From contig JAEEPT010000010.1 in the NCBI GenBank assembly GCA_016284895.1, forward strand, positions 1 to 32,912: DNA of 32,912 bases, read 5' to 3'. The translations under genes were made by a program, and so were the position numbers. The notes beneath the pieces are model-generated. The model was not told where the DNA came from, searched no databases, and saw only the letters and a list, made by a program, of their open reading frames with translations. This stretch comes from Prevotella sp. Lineage in GTDB: Bacteria > Bacteroidota > Bacteroidia > Bacteroidales > Bacteroidaceae. How positions within the stretch are numbered: the first letter of the stretch is position 1; every line of letters begins with the position of its first letter. Below, piece by piece: positions 1-8,149 of the stretch.

Positions 1-1530
1 TGCCACAAGCAAGTTTCCGTCGGTGTCGGTTGTTGTCTCGCTCATATCCACGACGGGAATGGTAATACTTGGTTCTTCGTTCTGCTTAGTAATAAGCAAC
101 GGTGTATTGGCTGCAGCCTTACTCACTTTCAGTGCTTTCAGCGTTCCATTATCGTCCTTGATGTAGCGTGCGTCTACGTCAGAGAAGTCAAGCGTTAAAG
201 CCGAAGCGTAACTTGCATAGGCATTAGGTAAACTGATGGTGACGTTTGTGTTGGTTGGAGCATAGACATCAAGACTGGTGTAGATGCTGGTGCCACGCAT
301 ATCGAGATTGGTAGCCGTTGCGGAAGTTACCCAATCAACTGCATCCTGAGCCGAAGCATAAGTACCACTATTGCATACTTTCTTCTTATAGGCATATACG
401 AATCCAGTCTCGTGATTCAAGAACTGAAGTGAAAATTTACCTGCATTGGTAAGTCCATAGCCAACAAAGAAAAGCATTTGTTTGGTATTTGCATATAATC
501 CATTGCTCAGCATGATACTACTGTTGTCAAACTGATATCGATCCGCAGAGTCTGTGAAGCCATTGACAGTAATGGAAGGATTAGTCGGGTCACCGCTAAT
601 CAAAGAGTTGATATAAGTGCTCTTATTGGTAAGGTCATAAGAGGCCGTTTTCACATAGCCCGTTGTACAAGCAGGAATATCAATGCTAGTTTCTTTTCCT
701 CCATAGGATGCTGTTATCGTAACATCTGTGTTGTGGACCTTCTTGTATGTAAACACATTATCATCAAGGGTATAGTCTTCACTAGAGGGAACACTATAGG
801 TGGCTGCCACATTTTCATCGGTATTTGCATTTATAGCAGACAGATTATACTGAGGGAAATAGCAACTACCCTCTTTCACCATATCTGTTTGATTTTTAGA
901 AACTTGCAGGTCTATTTCGTTTACATGTTTTCTATAAACAGAAAATGACAGGTAAGCGGTACGTGTATTAGTTCCTGAATCCGTATTTTTACCACCTAAC
1001 AAACTGAGCCCATCTTCTGTGGTTGAATAGTCATATTGGGTATCCACTTGCTCATATACAGCAGAATTATCAGATTTTCCACGTTTATAAGCTGCAACCA
1101 GCACCATACCTTCTCTAAAGTTCGTTATAGACACCGTAAAGTCATTTTCACAATCCATACCATATTCTGGGAAATAGTAGTAATAACCAGCTCCTGTAAT
1201 GGTAAGTAGAGCATACAGATCAGTTGTGTTCCCTGTTTTATTTGCCTGATATCTTATTGGTTTGACGGTAAAGCCGTTAAGATTCGTTACACCGGCATCT
1301 TGCTTTTTAGTCCATCCACCATTGGGGGCGGTACTGCTGGTGCAATCATAGGTAGCAACAAGGTCATAGGTGGATTCTTCATCGCCTGCCAGCGTGAAAT
1401 GGTCATCCACGGCTGTCATAGGATTTGTGGTCAATCCTGTTGTTTGTGCATCAGCCCACGCTGAATTTGCTCCCCCCAGCATCATAATGCCGAGGAGCAT
1501 TGTCTTGAAACTTAGTAGATTTTTTTTCAT
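1..1530 (-). CDS. secreted/surface protein of unknown family, C-terminus runs off the left edge
   Basis: Reverse frame open from ATG at 1530 to the window start. N-terminus MKKNLLSFKTMLLGIMMLGGANSAWADAQ is a clear signal peptide. Absent from the ORF track, probably because it has no stop inside the window. Confidence 0.8.
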   Translation of the reverse strand, partial: MKKNLLSFKTMLLGIMMLGGANSAWADAQTTGLTTNPMTAVDDHFTLAGDEESTYDLVATYDCTSSTAPNGGWTKKQDAGVTNLNGFTVKPIRYQANKTGNTTDLYALLTITGAGYYYYFPEYGMDCENDFTVSITNFREGMVLVAAYKRGKSDNSAVYEQVDTQYDYSTTEDGLSLLGGKNTDSGTNTRTAYLSFSVYRKHVNEIDLQVSKNQTDMVKEGSCYFPQYNLSAINANTDENVAATYSVPSSEDYTLDDNVFTYKKVHNTDVTITASYGGKETSIDIPACTTGYVKTASYDLTNKSTYINSLISGDPTNPSITVNGFTDSADRYQFDNSSIMLSNGLYANTKQMLFFVGYGLTNAGKFSLQFLNHETGFVYAYKKKVCNSGTYASAQDAVDWVTSATATNLDMRGTSIYTSLDVYAPTNTNVTISLPNAYASYASALTLDFSDVDARYIKDDNGTLKALKVSKAAANTPLLITKQNEEPSITIPVVDMSETTTDTDGNLLVA

Positions 1531-1682
1531 CTTTTTAATTATTTTGGTTAAACGTTTTAAGTTTGCTGCAAAGGTACGGCTTTCATCCTTTCCCCTTGGT
1601 ATCTCTCCGTGTCATAGATGGGTCAAACTGTATCAAAGAATGAGATTTATGAGATTTTTGTCGCGATGTCAAAAAAAAGATG

Positions 1683-1690
1683 TATTTTTG
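1683..1690 (+). promoter_or_regulatory. Bacteroidetes -7 element TAttTTTG, with TTTG at 1657-1660
   Basis: Exact TAnnTTTG with an upstream TTTG (22-nt spacer). Confidence 0.55.
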
Positions 1691-1695
1691 CACGC

Positions 1696-2730
1696 ATGAA
1701 ACAAAGATGTCAGTTCTTTTTGCATATATCGATCGCATCGCTGTTTGCCCTGATAACATGCCAATGTTCAAGGGAGAAAACCGACATGCCGACAGTGCAG
1801 GCCGTGGTGTCTGTAGTGACCAATGCTGGCAGCAATCTTTGGGTGGCTACCGACAACGGGCTCTATAGGGCAGACAGCCTTGGTGAACTGCATCAGCAGC
1901 CGTTACCGTCGCTGACACACCATCCATACCCCTCCATACATGCGCTGGCGCTCGACACCATAGGTCATCGCCTCTGGATAGGCGCTTGGAACCATCTGTA
2001 TTGCTACGATCTGCAGCGAGAGCGATTTATCACCACTCCAGACTCTGCCATCCACCAAACCACAGCCTTACAGATTGACACCTTAGGCCGTGTAATAGCA
2101 AAGACTGGGCACGGCCTCTATCGCTACACACTGAACGACACGTTGCCTGATGGCATGACTGAACAACTGAATAGCATAGCCTACCAGAAAGAGCCTAACG
2201 TTGACATTTGTATCGACGGCTGCCATTTCCCCGAGACCGACAGCCGCCCATTGTTCTATATCTGGCTAATACTTGCTGCTTGTCTCGCTTGCGTGGTCGT
2301 TGTCTTTTATTTGCACAAGAAGCGACGTCCTGCAGAAGCTGACGACAAGGTTACAGCCCCTGCTCTGGTACAACCAACGATAAACGCTCCGAACTCAGAC
2401 GCATCGTATTCCCATCGCCCCACTTTCCTTGAGAGGGCTGAACAGATAGTCGACATCCACATAGCAGACCAGAGTTTCAATGCCGATGTCTTTGCACAGG
2501 AAATGGCCGTCAGCCGTGCCCAGCTGTTCCGCAAACTGAAAGCAGCCAACGGACAGACGGTGATGGAGTTCATCAACGAACGGCGCATGGCTTTGGCCGA
2601 GCACCTTCTCAAAACCACCGACCGCACTATTGCCGACATAGCCTCGGCAACAGGCTTTACCGAAGCCTCCAACTTCCGTCGTGCTTTTCTAAAATGGTCA
2701 GGAAAGAATCCGTCGGAAGTCAGAAAGTAA
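1696..2730 (+). CDS. membrane-anchored AraC-type regulator with short propeller-like sensor (minimal HTCS-like)
   Basis: Lipoprotein-like signal (MKQRCQFFLHISIASLFALITCQC), propeller-like repeats (LWVATDNGLYR, LWIGAWNHLYCYD, GHGLYRYT), one TM segment (FYIWLILAACLACVVVVFYL), C-terminal AraC HTH (ADVFAQEMAVSRAQLFRKLKA...GFTEASNFRRAFLKWSGKNPSEVR). The ORF track start at 1618 lies upstream of a TAttTTTG promoter, so 1696 is preferred. Confidence 0.8.
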   Translation: MKQRCQFFLHISIASLFALITCQCSREKTDMPTVQAVVSVVTNAGSNLWVATDNGLYRADSLGELHQQPLPSLTHHPYPSIHALALDTIGHRLWIGAWNHLYCYDLQRERFITTPDSAIHQTTALQIDTLGRVIAKTGHGLYRYTLNDTLPDGMTEQLNSIAYQKEPNVDICIDGCHFPETDSRPLFYIWLILAACLACVVVVFYLHKKRRPAEADDKVTAPALVQPTINAPNSDASYSHRPTFLERAEQIVDIHIADQSFNADVFAQEMAVSRAQLFRKLKAANGQTVMEFINERRMALAEHLLKTTDRTIADIASATGFTEASNFRRAFLKWSGKNPSEVRK

Positions 2731-2757
2731 AGAAGCAGAAGAAAAAGATTTTTTGCA

Positions 2758-4092
2758 TTATTCTGCATCCTCATACACATACTCAGGACGCTCGTCATAC
2801 TCGTTCGCGCTGATCTGAACGTCTTGAAAACGGATGTTGCGGGCATGACGCACGAAGAAACCGTGGGCAGGCAGCTGTCCCCACATCGTGGCTTCGGGAT
2901 ACTCCTTCTCTTTTTCGTCGGTGGGGATTGCGGCCTTCTTGCCGCCGCCGCGATGGCTGATGCGAATGTTGCGCAGGGTGACGTTCTCTACGCAGTGGCC
3001 CGGCAGACCCGTGATGCTGCTGCCAACGGAGCCGGCATCGCTCACGATGATGTCGCTGAGGGTCACATTGCGCACCGTGCCCACCTGGTTGATTTGCTGT
3101 CCTTCGTGGTAGCCACGGGCGCGGTTGCCCAGACGAATGAAGATGGGCGACTCGGTTCCTTCGGCCACGATGTTGCTCACCTGCACATTCTCCAACACAC
3201 CGCCATCAACCACTTCGAGTGAAATGACCGATGTGCCTCGGTCGTTGCCGAAGAACTTAGAGCTTTGATCCTCACTGGGCTTCACCACAATGCCGCTGAT
3301 GGAGATATTGCGATAGCCGCCGTTACTCTCAGTGCCTAACTTGATGGCATTGCAGTGGCTCGACACGATGCAGTTGCTGATGCGTACGTTCTCGCACAGG
3401 CGGGGCGAGGTGCTCTTCAGCGTGATACCGTCGTCGTCAGAGTCGGCCAGCATGCCCGTGACAATCACGTCGTGACAGCCGTCCAGGTCGAGCGCATCGT
3501 TATTGTAGTTGTTGCGGTTGAACACCTTAATGCCGTCAATCTTCACGCGGTCGCAGGCCAGATAGTGCTGCATCCAGCAGCCTGAGTTCTTCAGGGTGAT
3601 GTCCTTTACAGTGATGTCTTCACTCTGAATGAAGCGCAACAGATGGGGGCGCGTGATGCCCTCATCGTTCCACGACAGCTTTTCAAAGGCCGAGCCGCGT
3701 CCGTCGATGGTTCCTGTTCCGGTAATGGTCACATGCTGCACCTTGTCGGCATATATGAGTTGAATGGTAGTAGTCTGCGTTCGCAGTGATACGTAGTCGC
3801 TCTTCATGGGCAGGTAGTCCTTCAGGTCGGTTGAGCCATAGAGCGTGGCCCCCTGTTCCAAGTGCAGATTGACATTGGAGCGCAGCACCAGACTGCCTGT
3901 CTTGTAGTTGCCTGTGGGTATCACCACGCGACCGCCGCCGTCGCGCGAACAATCGTCGATAGCCTGTTGAATGGCAGTAGTAGCCAACTGCGTTGTGTCG
4001 CTCTTGGCACCGTAGGTCGTAATCAGATAGTCGGCTGCATGTCCTGTGAATATGTTGCTGACGAATAGGAAGGTTAAAAGAATCTGTTTCAT
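2758..4092 (-). CDS. glycoside hydrolase family 28 (polygalacturonase-like), secreted
   Basis: Signal peptide MKQILLTFLFVSNIFTGHA, then YGAKSDTTQLATTAIQQAIDDCSRDGGGRVVIPTGNY and parallel beta-helix motifs including NNDALDLDGCHDVIV, DSDDDGITLKS, HCNAIKLGTES. Confidence 0.88.
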   Translation of the reverse strand: MKQILLTFLFVSNIFTGHAADYLITTYGAKSDTTQLATTAIQQAIDDCSRDGGGRVVIPTGNYKTGSLVLRSNVNLHLEQGATLYGSTDLKDYLPMKSDYVSLRTQTTTIQLIYADKVQHVTITGTGTIDGRGSAFEKLSWNDEGITRPHLLRFIQSEDITVKDITLKNSGCWMQHYLACDRVKIDGIKVFNRNNYNNDALDLDGCHDVIVTGMLADSDDDGITLKSTSPRLCENVRISNCIVSSHCNAIKLGTESNGGYRNISISGIVVKPSEDQSSKFFGNDRGTSVISLEVVDGGVLENVQVSNIVAEGTESPIFIRLGNRARGYHEGQQINQVGTVRNVTLSDIIVSDAGSVGSSITGLPGHCVENVTLRNIRISHRGGGKKAAIPTDEKEKEYPEATMWGQLPAHGFFVRHARNIRFQDVQISANEYDERPEYVYEDAE

Positions 4093-4217
4093 GTCGAAGC
4101 TTTTAGTTACTTGGATGTCGTTGTTCTCTATCTCGAGGATAAAGATAGTGTAATTTACCGTATCATGCGTAACTTTGCCTATATTTTTTCAATACTTTAA
4201 GAATATGAATCGTCCGT

Positions 4218-4557
4218 GTAACTACTCAGCACCCGTGCCATGAGTAGTTACCTAAATCGTGATGCCATCTATCCTATATCGTGACGCGATATAGCCTAAA
4301 TCATAACATGATATAACCTAAATCGTGTTGTGATATAGCCTAAAACTCAGTATGATCTTGCCTGCGGCATGAAATGAATGATTCAAGATGGCAAAAACTG
4401 CTTGCTGACTTCATCAAATGACAGACTACACACTACTATATGAACAAAGTTTGCAAAACATCTGTTTCATCTGTTTCCTGTATGCAACACACTATTAATC
4501 AGTTGTTTACAAGTGAAACAGATGGAAGCAGATGGAAACAGATGTGTTGCAAACTTT
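4218..4557. repeat. composite repeat element, copy A (hairpin + 6x22-bp array + inverted arms)
   Basis: Hairpin GTAACTACTCA(4218-4228)/TGAGTAGTTAC(4241-4251); six 22-bp units 4251-4382; arms 4446-4478 and 4524-4557. The same module order recurs at 23835-24260. Confidence 0.85.
4251..4382. repeat. 22-bp tandem repeat array, 6 units
   Basis: Units start at 4251, 4273, 4295, 4317, 4339 and 4361, each beginning CCT. Approximate consensus CCTAAATCGTGACGTGATATAG. Confidence 0.85.
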
Positions 4558-4790
4558 TTTCAGTCTCTATTCGTTTTTTTGGCCTCTCGTCATTCCATAA
4601 TTGAAATGTTCGCCAATGTTTTAATTTGCCATTTTGACCCCTTTTGGATTATTTTAACAAGGATGATGCACCGACTTTCGTAGAATATTTGTAACTTTAC
4701 ATCATGAAGGTAGCAAATAATCAATATTCGACATTAGGGACAATGAAATGATAAAAACAATGAGCAGGATGTCAAGAAGAAGATAACGAT

Positions 4791-4829
4791 GGTAACTACT
4801 CATGCACTATAGGGTGCTGAGTAGTTACC
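4791..4829. repeat. REP-like hairpin GGTAACTACTCA...TGAGTAGTTACC, inverted relative to the 4218 hairpin
   Basis: 12-bp perfect stem 4791-4802/4818-4829. The reverse complement of the loop side matches the CTCAGCACCC side of the 4218-4251 hairpin. Confidence 0.75.
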
Positions 4830-4904
4830 TTCCCGTTCATAGCTGAAATGAGCGGGAAGTTTTGTAACTTTGCGTCCCCAAAAAGGACAACAGATAAAAA
4901 AAAC

Positions 4905-4955
4905 TCGCGAAACCCCTTTGTTTTCAGCGGAAACCGCGTAAATGTCACAAATGAC
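4905..4955. repeat. dispersed repeat, copy 1 (CGCGAAACCCCTTTGTTTTCAGCGGAAACCGCG...)
   Basis: Near-identical to 8095-8144. Confidence 0.75.
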
Positions 4956-5030
4956 AAATGACAATACATGATGAAACGAATTCGGGGAAAAAAAGAATGT
5001 TTTTTCTTCGTTTTTCTTCTCGCTTCATCG

Positions 5031-5038
5031 TACCTTTG
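5031..5038 (+). promoter_or_regulatory. -7 element TAccTTTG in repeated context CTTCATCGTACCTTTGCAGG
   Basis: Exact TAnnTTTG. 5023-5047 matches 8418-8442 at 24 of 25 positions. Confidence 0.6.
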
Positions 5039-5069
5039 CAGGACAGATTTTTGTAGCGTTTCACTAATC

Positions 5070-6170
5070 ATGTACAACCAGATAAGGGAAGACACCATTT
5101 ATATCATGCTTTACGCAGTAGTGACGGCTATGTCACTGATAGCCAGTTGCTATCTGCTGTTCCGTCGGGGCAACGCCATTGCCCCTGACATTACGCCGCC
5201 TACACGATTGCGCCGCTGGACGGCTGCATTCCTGGCCTTCCTCGCGTTGAACCACATGTGGTATATGCCGATATTATTCCTCACATCCGACGAGGACGTC
5301 AAGTTGAACGACCTCGTAGGCGGATTGCTCGACAGCATGACGATTTTGCCTTTGTCAATAATCGTTATGCTCACTATGCTGCAAGACCGAAGACACCCGC
5401 TGTGGCCTGTTGCTGTGATTGTGTTGCCACAAGTGGTCGGCATGGGTGTAAGTGTCGCTACGCGCAGCACTGCCCTATTCCCACTGCTCTATGGCTATTT
5501 CCTGCTGATGTGCATCGGCTTTATAATATATATGGTACGCGCGTTGAGGCAATACGGACGCTGGCTGCGCGACAACTACGCAGACCTGGAGCACAAGGAG
5601 GTGTGGCATAGCTTCGTGATGATGGCCATCATGCTGCTGGTGTTCGGAGTCTATGCAATCGTAGGCAAAGGCCCTGTGTGCCAATATGCCATGCTGGTGG
5701 TATGCATCGCGCTTGTCTGCTATCTGCCGTGGCGGGTAGAAACGCTGAGCGACCTCACCCCCACTGTTCCTCAACCTGCCAGTTCACCAGTTCCTCAGTT
5801 CCCTAAAGAAGAGATCACTGTTCATGCTAACATCGGGCCGTTGCTTCAGCGGTATTGCATAGACACACAGCTCTACTTGCAACACGACCTCACCCTTCTG
5901 CAACTGGCCAAAGCCATAGGCGTCAATCGTTTCTATCTCAGCCAGTATTTCTCTTCTATGGGCACGAACTACAATGCCTATATCAACGACTTGCGCATCA
6001 ATCATTTCACCACGCTCTATCGTGAGGCCGTTGCAGCCAAGCGTTCTGTAACAGCCCAGCAGCTGGCCTTGGATAGTGGCTACAAGAGTTACAGCACTTT
6101 CAGCAAAGCCTTCAAGAACAAGATGGGGCTGTCGGTCACTACATGGATAAAGTCTCAGCAGGAGGGGTAA
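5070..6170 (+). CDS. AraC-family regulator with multi-TM N-terminal domain
   Basis: Several hydrophobic segments, then C-terminal AraC HTH (LTLLQLAKAIGVNRFYLSQYFSS...QQLALDSGYKSYSTFSKAFKNKMGLSVTTW). Start moved from 4968 to 5070 (MYNQIRE) because the -7 element lies between them. Confidence 0.82.
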   Translation: MYNQIREDTIYIMLYAVVTAMSLIASCYLLFRRGNAIAPDITPPTRLRRWTAAFLAFLALNHMWYMPILFLTSDEDVKLNDLVGGLLDSMTILPLSIIVMLTMLQDRRHPLWPVAVIVLPQVVGMGVSVATRSTALFPLLYGYFLLMCIGFIIYMVRALRQYGRWLRDNYADLEHKEVWHSFVMMAIMLLVFGVYAIVGKGPVCQYAMLVVCIALVCYLPWRVETLSDLTPTVPQPASSPVPQFPKEEITVHANIGPLLQRYCIDTQLYLQHDLTLLQLAKAIGVNRFYLSQYFSSMGTNYNAYINDLRINHFTTLYREAVAAKRSVTAQQLALDSGYKSYSTFSKAFKNKMGLSVTTWIKSQQEG

Positions 6171-6282
6171 GCAGACGCGCCACAAAACATCAGAAATGGC
6201 AGAATATGCAATAAAAGTAGCGTAATCTGCAAAAATCATGGCTCACGAAACGGGTCGTGATTCTTTTTTTCACGGGAATAGC

Positions 6283-6290
6283 TATCTTTG
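6283..6290 (+). promoter_or_regulatory. -7 element TAtcTTTG
   Basis: Exact TAnnTTTG about 100 nt upstream of the carboxylesterase start. Confidence 0.45.
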
Positions 6291-6391
6291 CAAACGCGAT
6301 TACGACAAAGATGTATCGTTTTTTTAACCACGGGGACAGGCAATAGTTGATTCCCACAAATTACCATATTATTAATAACAAAAAAAAGTTT

Positions 6392-8041
6392 ATGAAAAAA
6401 ATGAGAAACTGGGTACTTGCCGCCACTCTTATTTGCGGCGCAAGTGTGTTAACCGGGTGTAAGTCGGACAAAGACGAGGATCAGGGTCCTGCAAATCCTC
6501 CCACCACCGAGAAGGAATACGACCAGTCGCTGGCTGCGAAGTGCGTCAACGGCATCTTCGTGGGCAAGAAGACCGACAACGTCATTTCCTTCAAGGGCAT
6601 CCCGTTCGTAGGTCAGCAGCCCGTGGGCAGCCTGCGCTGGAAAGCGCCCGTGGATGTCAGCCCAAGCGATGCAGTATTCGAGGCATACGAATATGGCAAG
6701 GCTCCCTTCCAGGCACCAGGCGACCCTGCTGGCGAATATGGCCAGAGCGAGGCATGCCTGTATCTGAACGTGTGGAAGACCGACGAGACTACTACTCAGA
6801 AGAAGCCTGTGATGGTGTGGATCTACGGCGGTGGCTTCGAGGTAGGTGGAACCACCGATCCGCAGTACGACTGCCACAACCTTGTGAAGGAGAACCCCGA
6901 TGTCATCTTTGTCACCATCTCTTATCGTCTTGCCGCCTACGGCTTCCTGCATCTGTCTCACCTGCCAGACGGCAAGGATTACCCCGATGCTCAGAACCTG
7001 GGTACGCTTGACCAGCTGATGGCCCTGAAATGGGTGCATAACAACATTGCTGCCTTCGGCGGCGACCCCGACAACGTGACCATCTGGGGCGAATCAGCGG
7101 GTGGTGGAAGCTGTTCACTGCTTTCGTTGATTGATGAAGCGCACAAGTATTTCAAACGCGCCATCATACAAAGCGGCAGTCCTAACATGACGAGATCTGC
7201 CGAGGAGGCCATCGCCGTCACAGACAAGATCATGGCGGCACTCGACTGCAAGACCGTTGCCGACCTACAGAAGGTGGAACCCCGCAAACTCGCTGACAAG
7301 GTGGGAGAGTTGTTCGGAATATATCAGGTGCTGGGATGGAGCATCTGGCCGGAGCGCGACGGCAGACTGCTGCCTGAGGACACATGGAAGGCAGTTGAAG
7401 AAGGTAAGGCAAAGGGTATTGAAATCCTTACGGGCTGCACTAAGGACGAATTCAACACCTTTGCAGCCGCCCTTGGCGCGGAAGCTTGGAACATGTGGGC
7501 AGCCGACCGCATGGCTAAGAGGGCCGTGCTGCTGACAGCCGATGAGAATGCGAAGGTGCAGAGCTACATCAACAGTGTTCCTGGCGAGGAATGGGAGAAG
7601 ACCTGCAGTCTGTTCAGCCATAGCTATTTCAATGCGCCAACTATCAGTCTGTCGGAGAAACATACCAAGGCAGGCGGCAAGGTGTACACCTACTTCTATA
7701 CACCTGAATCCATCTTGCCCATGGTGAAGAGCGGACATGCGTCGGAACTGTCGGTTGTATTCAACCATCCCGAGATGACTGGCTTCACAGGAAGAACAAT
7801 CGACGAGACCTTCAGCAAGACCGTACGCAAGATGTGGGTGCAGTTTGCCAAGACCGGCAATCCGTCGCTCACCGCCGAGCAGTCACCCGACGGCAAGGCA
7901 AAGGTGTGGCCGCTCTACGACCTCACAGACAAGCAGGTGATGGTTCTCGACGAGTTCAACATCCATTCAGCAAAAGAGGCCGACGTGAAGATGGTGGATT
8001 GGGACAACACCTATTTCCTGACCAAGCTTTATTGCAACTAA
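6392..8041 (+). CDS. type B carboxylesterase, lipoprotein
   Basis: Lipoprotein signal MKKMRNWVLAATLICGASVLTGC; esterase motifs SEACLYLNVW, VMVWIYGGGFEVG, nucleophile elbow GESAGGGS. Confidence 0.92.
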   Translation: MKKMRNWVLAATLICGASVLTGCKSDKDEDQGPANPPTTEKEYDQSLAAKCVNGIFVGKKTDNVISFKGIPFVGQQPVGSLRWKAPVDVSPSDAVFEAYEYGKAPFQAPGDPAGEYGQSEACLYLNVWKTDETTTQKKPVMVWIYGGGFEVGGTTDPQYDCHNLVKENPDVIFVTISYRLAAYGFLHLSHLPDGKDYPDAQNLGTLDQLMALKWVHNNIAAFGGDPDNVTIWGESAGGGSCSLLSLIDEAHKYFKRAIIQSGSPNMTRSAEEAIAVTDKIMAALDCKTVADLQKVEPRKLADKVGELFGIYQVLGWSIWPERDGRLLPEDTWKAVEEGKAKGIEILTGCTKDEFNTFAAALGAEAWNMWAADRMAKRAVLLTADENAKVQSYINSVPGEEWEKTCSLFSHSYFNAPTISLSEKHTKAGGKVYTYFYTPESILPMVKSGHASELSVVFNHPEMTGFTGRTIDETFSKTVRKMWVQFAKTGNPSLTAEQSPDGKAKVWPLYDLTDKQVMVLDEFNIHSAKEADVKMVDWDNTYFLTKLYCN

Positions 8042-8046
8042 TATAG

Positions 8047-8083
8047 CACCGGGGTGTCTGCGCAGACACCCCGGTGTTTTTTA
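8047..8083 (+). terminator. intrinsic terminator after the carboxylesterase
   Basis: 30-nt perfect palindrome CACCGGGGTGTCTGCGCAGACACCCCGGTG followed by a T run. Confidence 0.88.
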
Positions 8084-8094
8084 TAGCGAAAAAC

Positions 8095-8144
8095 ACGCGA
8101 AACCCCTTTGTTTCTGCGGAAACCGCGAAAATGTTACAAATGAC
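8095..8144. repeat. dispersed repeat, copy 2
   Basis: CGCGAAACCCCTTTGTTTCTGCGGAAACCGCGAAAATGTTACAAATGACA, matching 4905-4955. Confidence 0.75.
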
Positions 8145-8149
8145 ATTTA

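Noticed and set aside
2307-2846. Minus ORF of 179 aa and similar antisense ORFs in the track (e.g. 6449-7039, 17243-18136, 20461-21264, 26285-27004)
   Set aside because: They overlap confidently identified genes on the other strand, and their sequences have no recognisable domains; typical shadow ORFs.
2758-4092. GH28, GH105 and GH115 as one polysaccharide utilisation locus
   Set aside because: The genes are many kb apart with housekeeping genes between, and no SusC/SusD pair is present.
4251-4382. 22-bp array as a CRISPR
   Set aside because: Contiguous repeats with no unique spacers, and no cas genes nearby.
4968-5069. N-terminal extension of the AraC regulator
   Set aside because: It spans the repeated promoter cassette; low-complexity Phe-rich translation.
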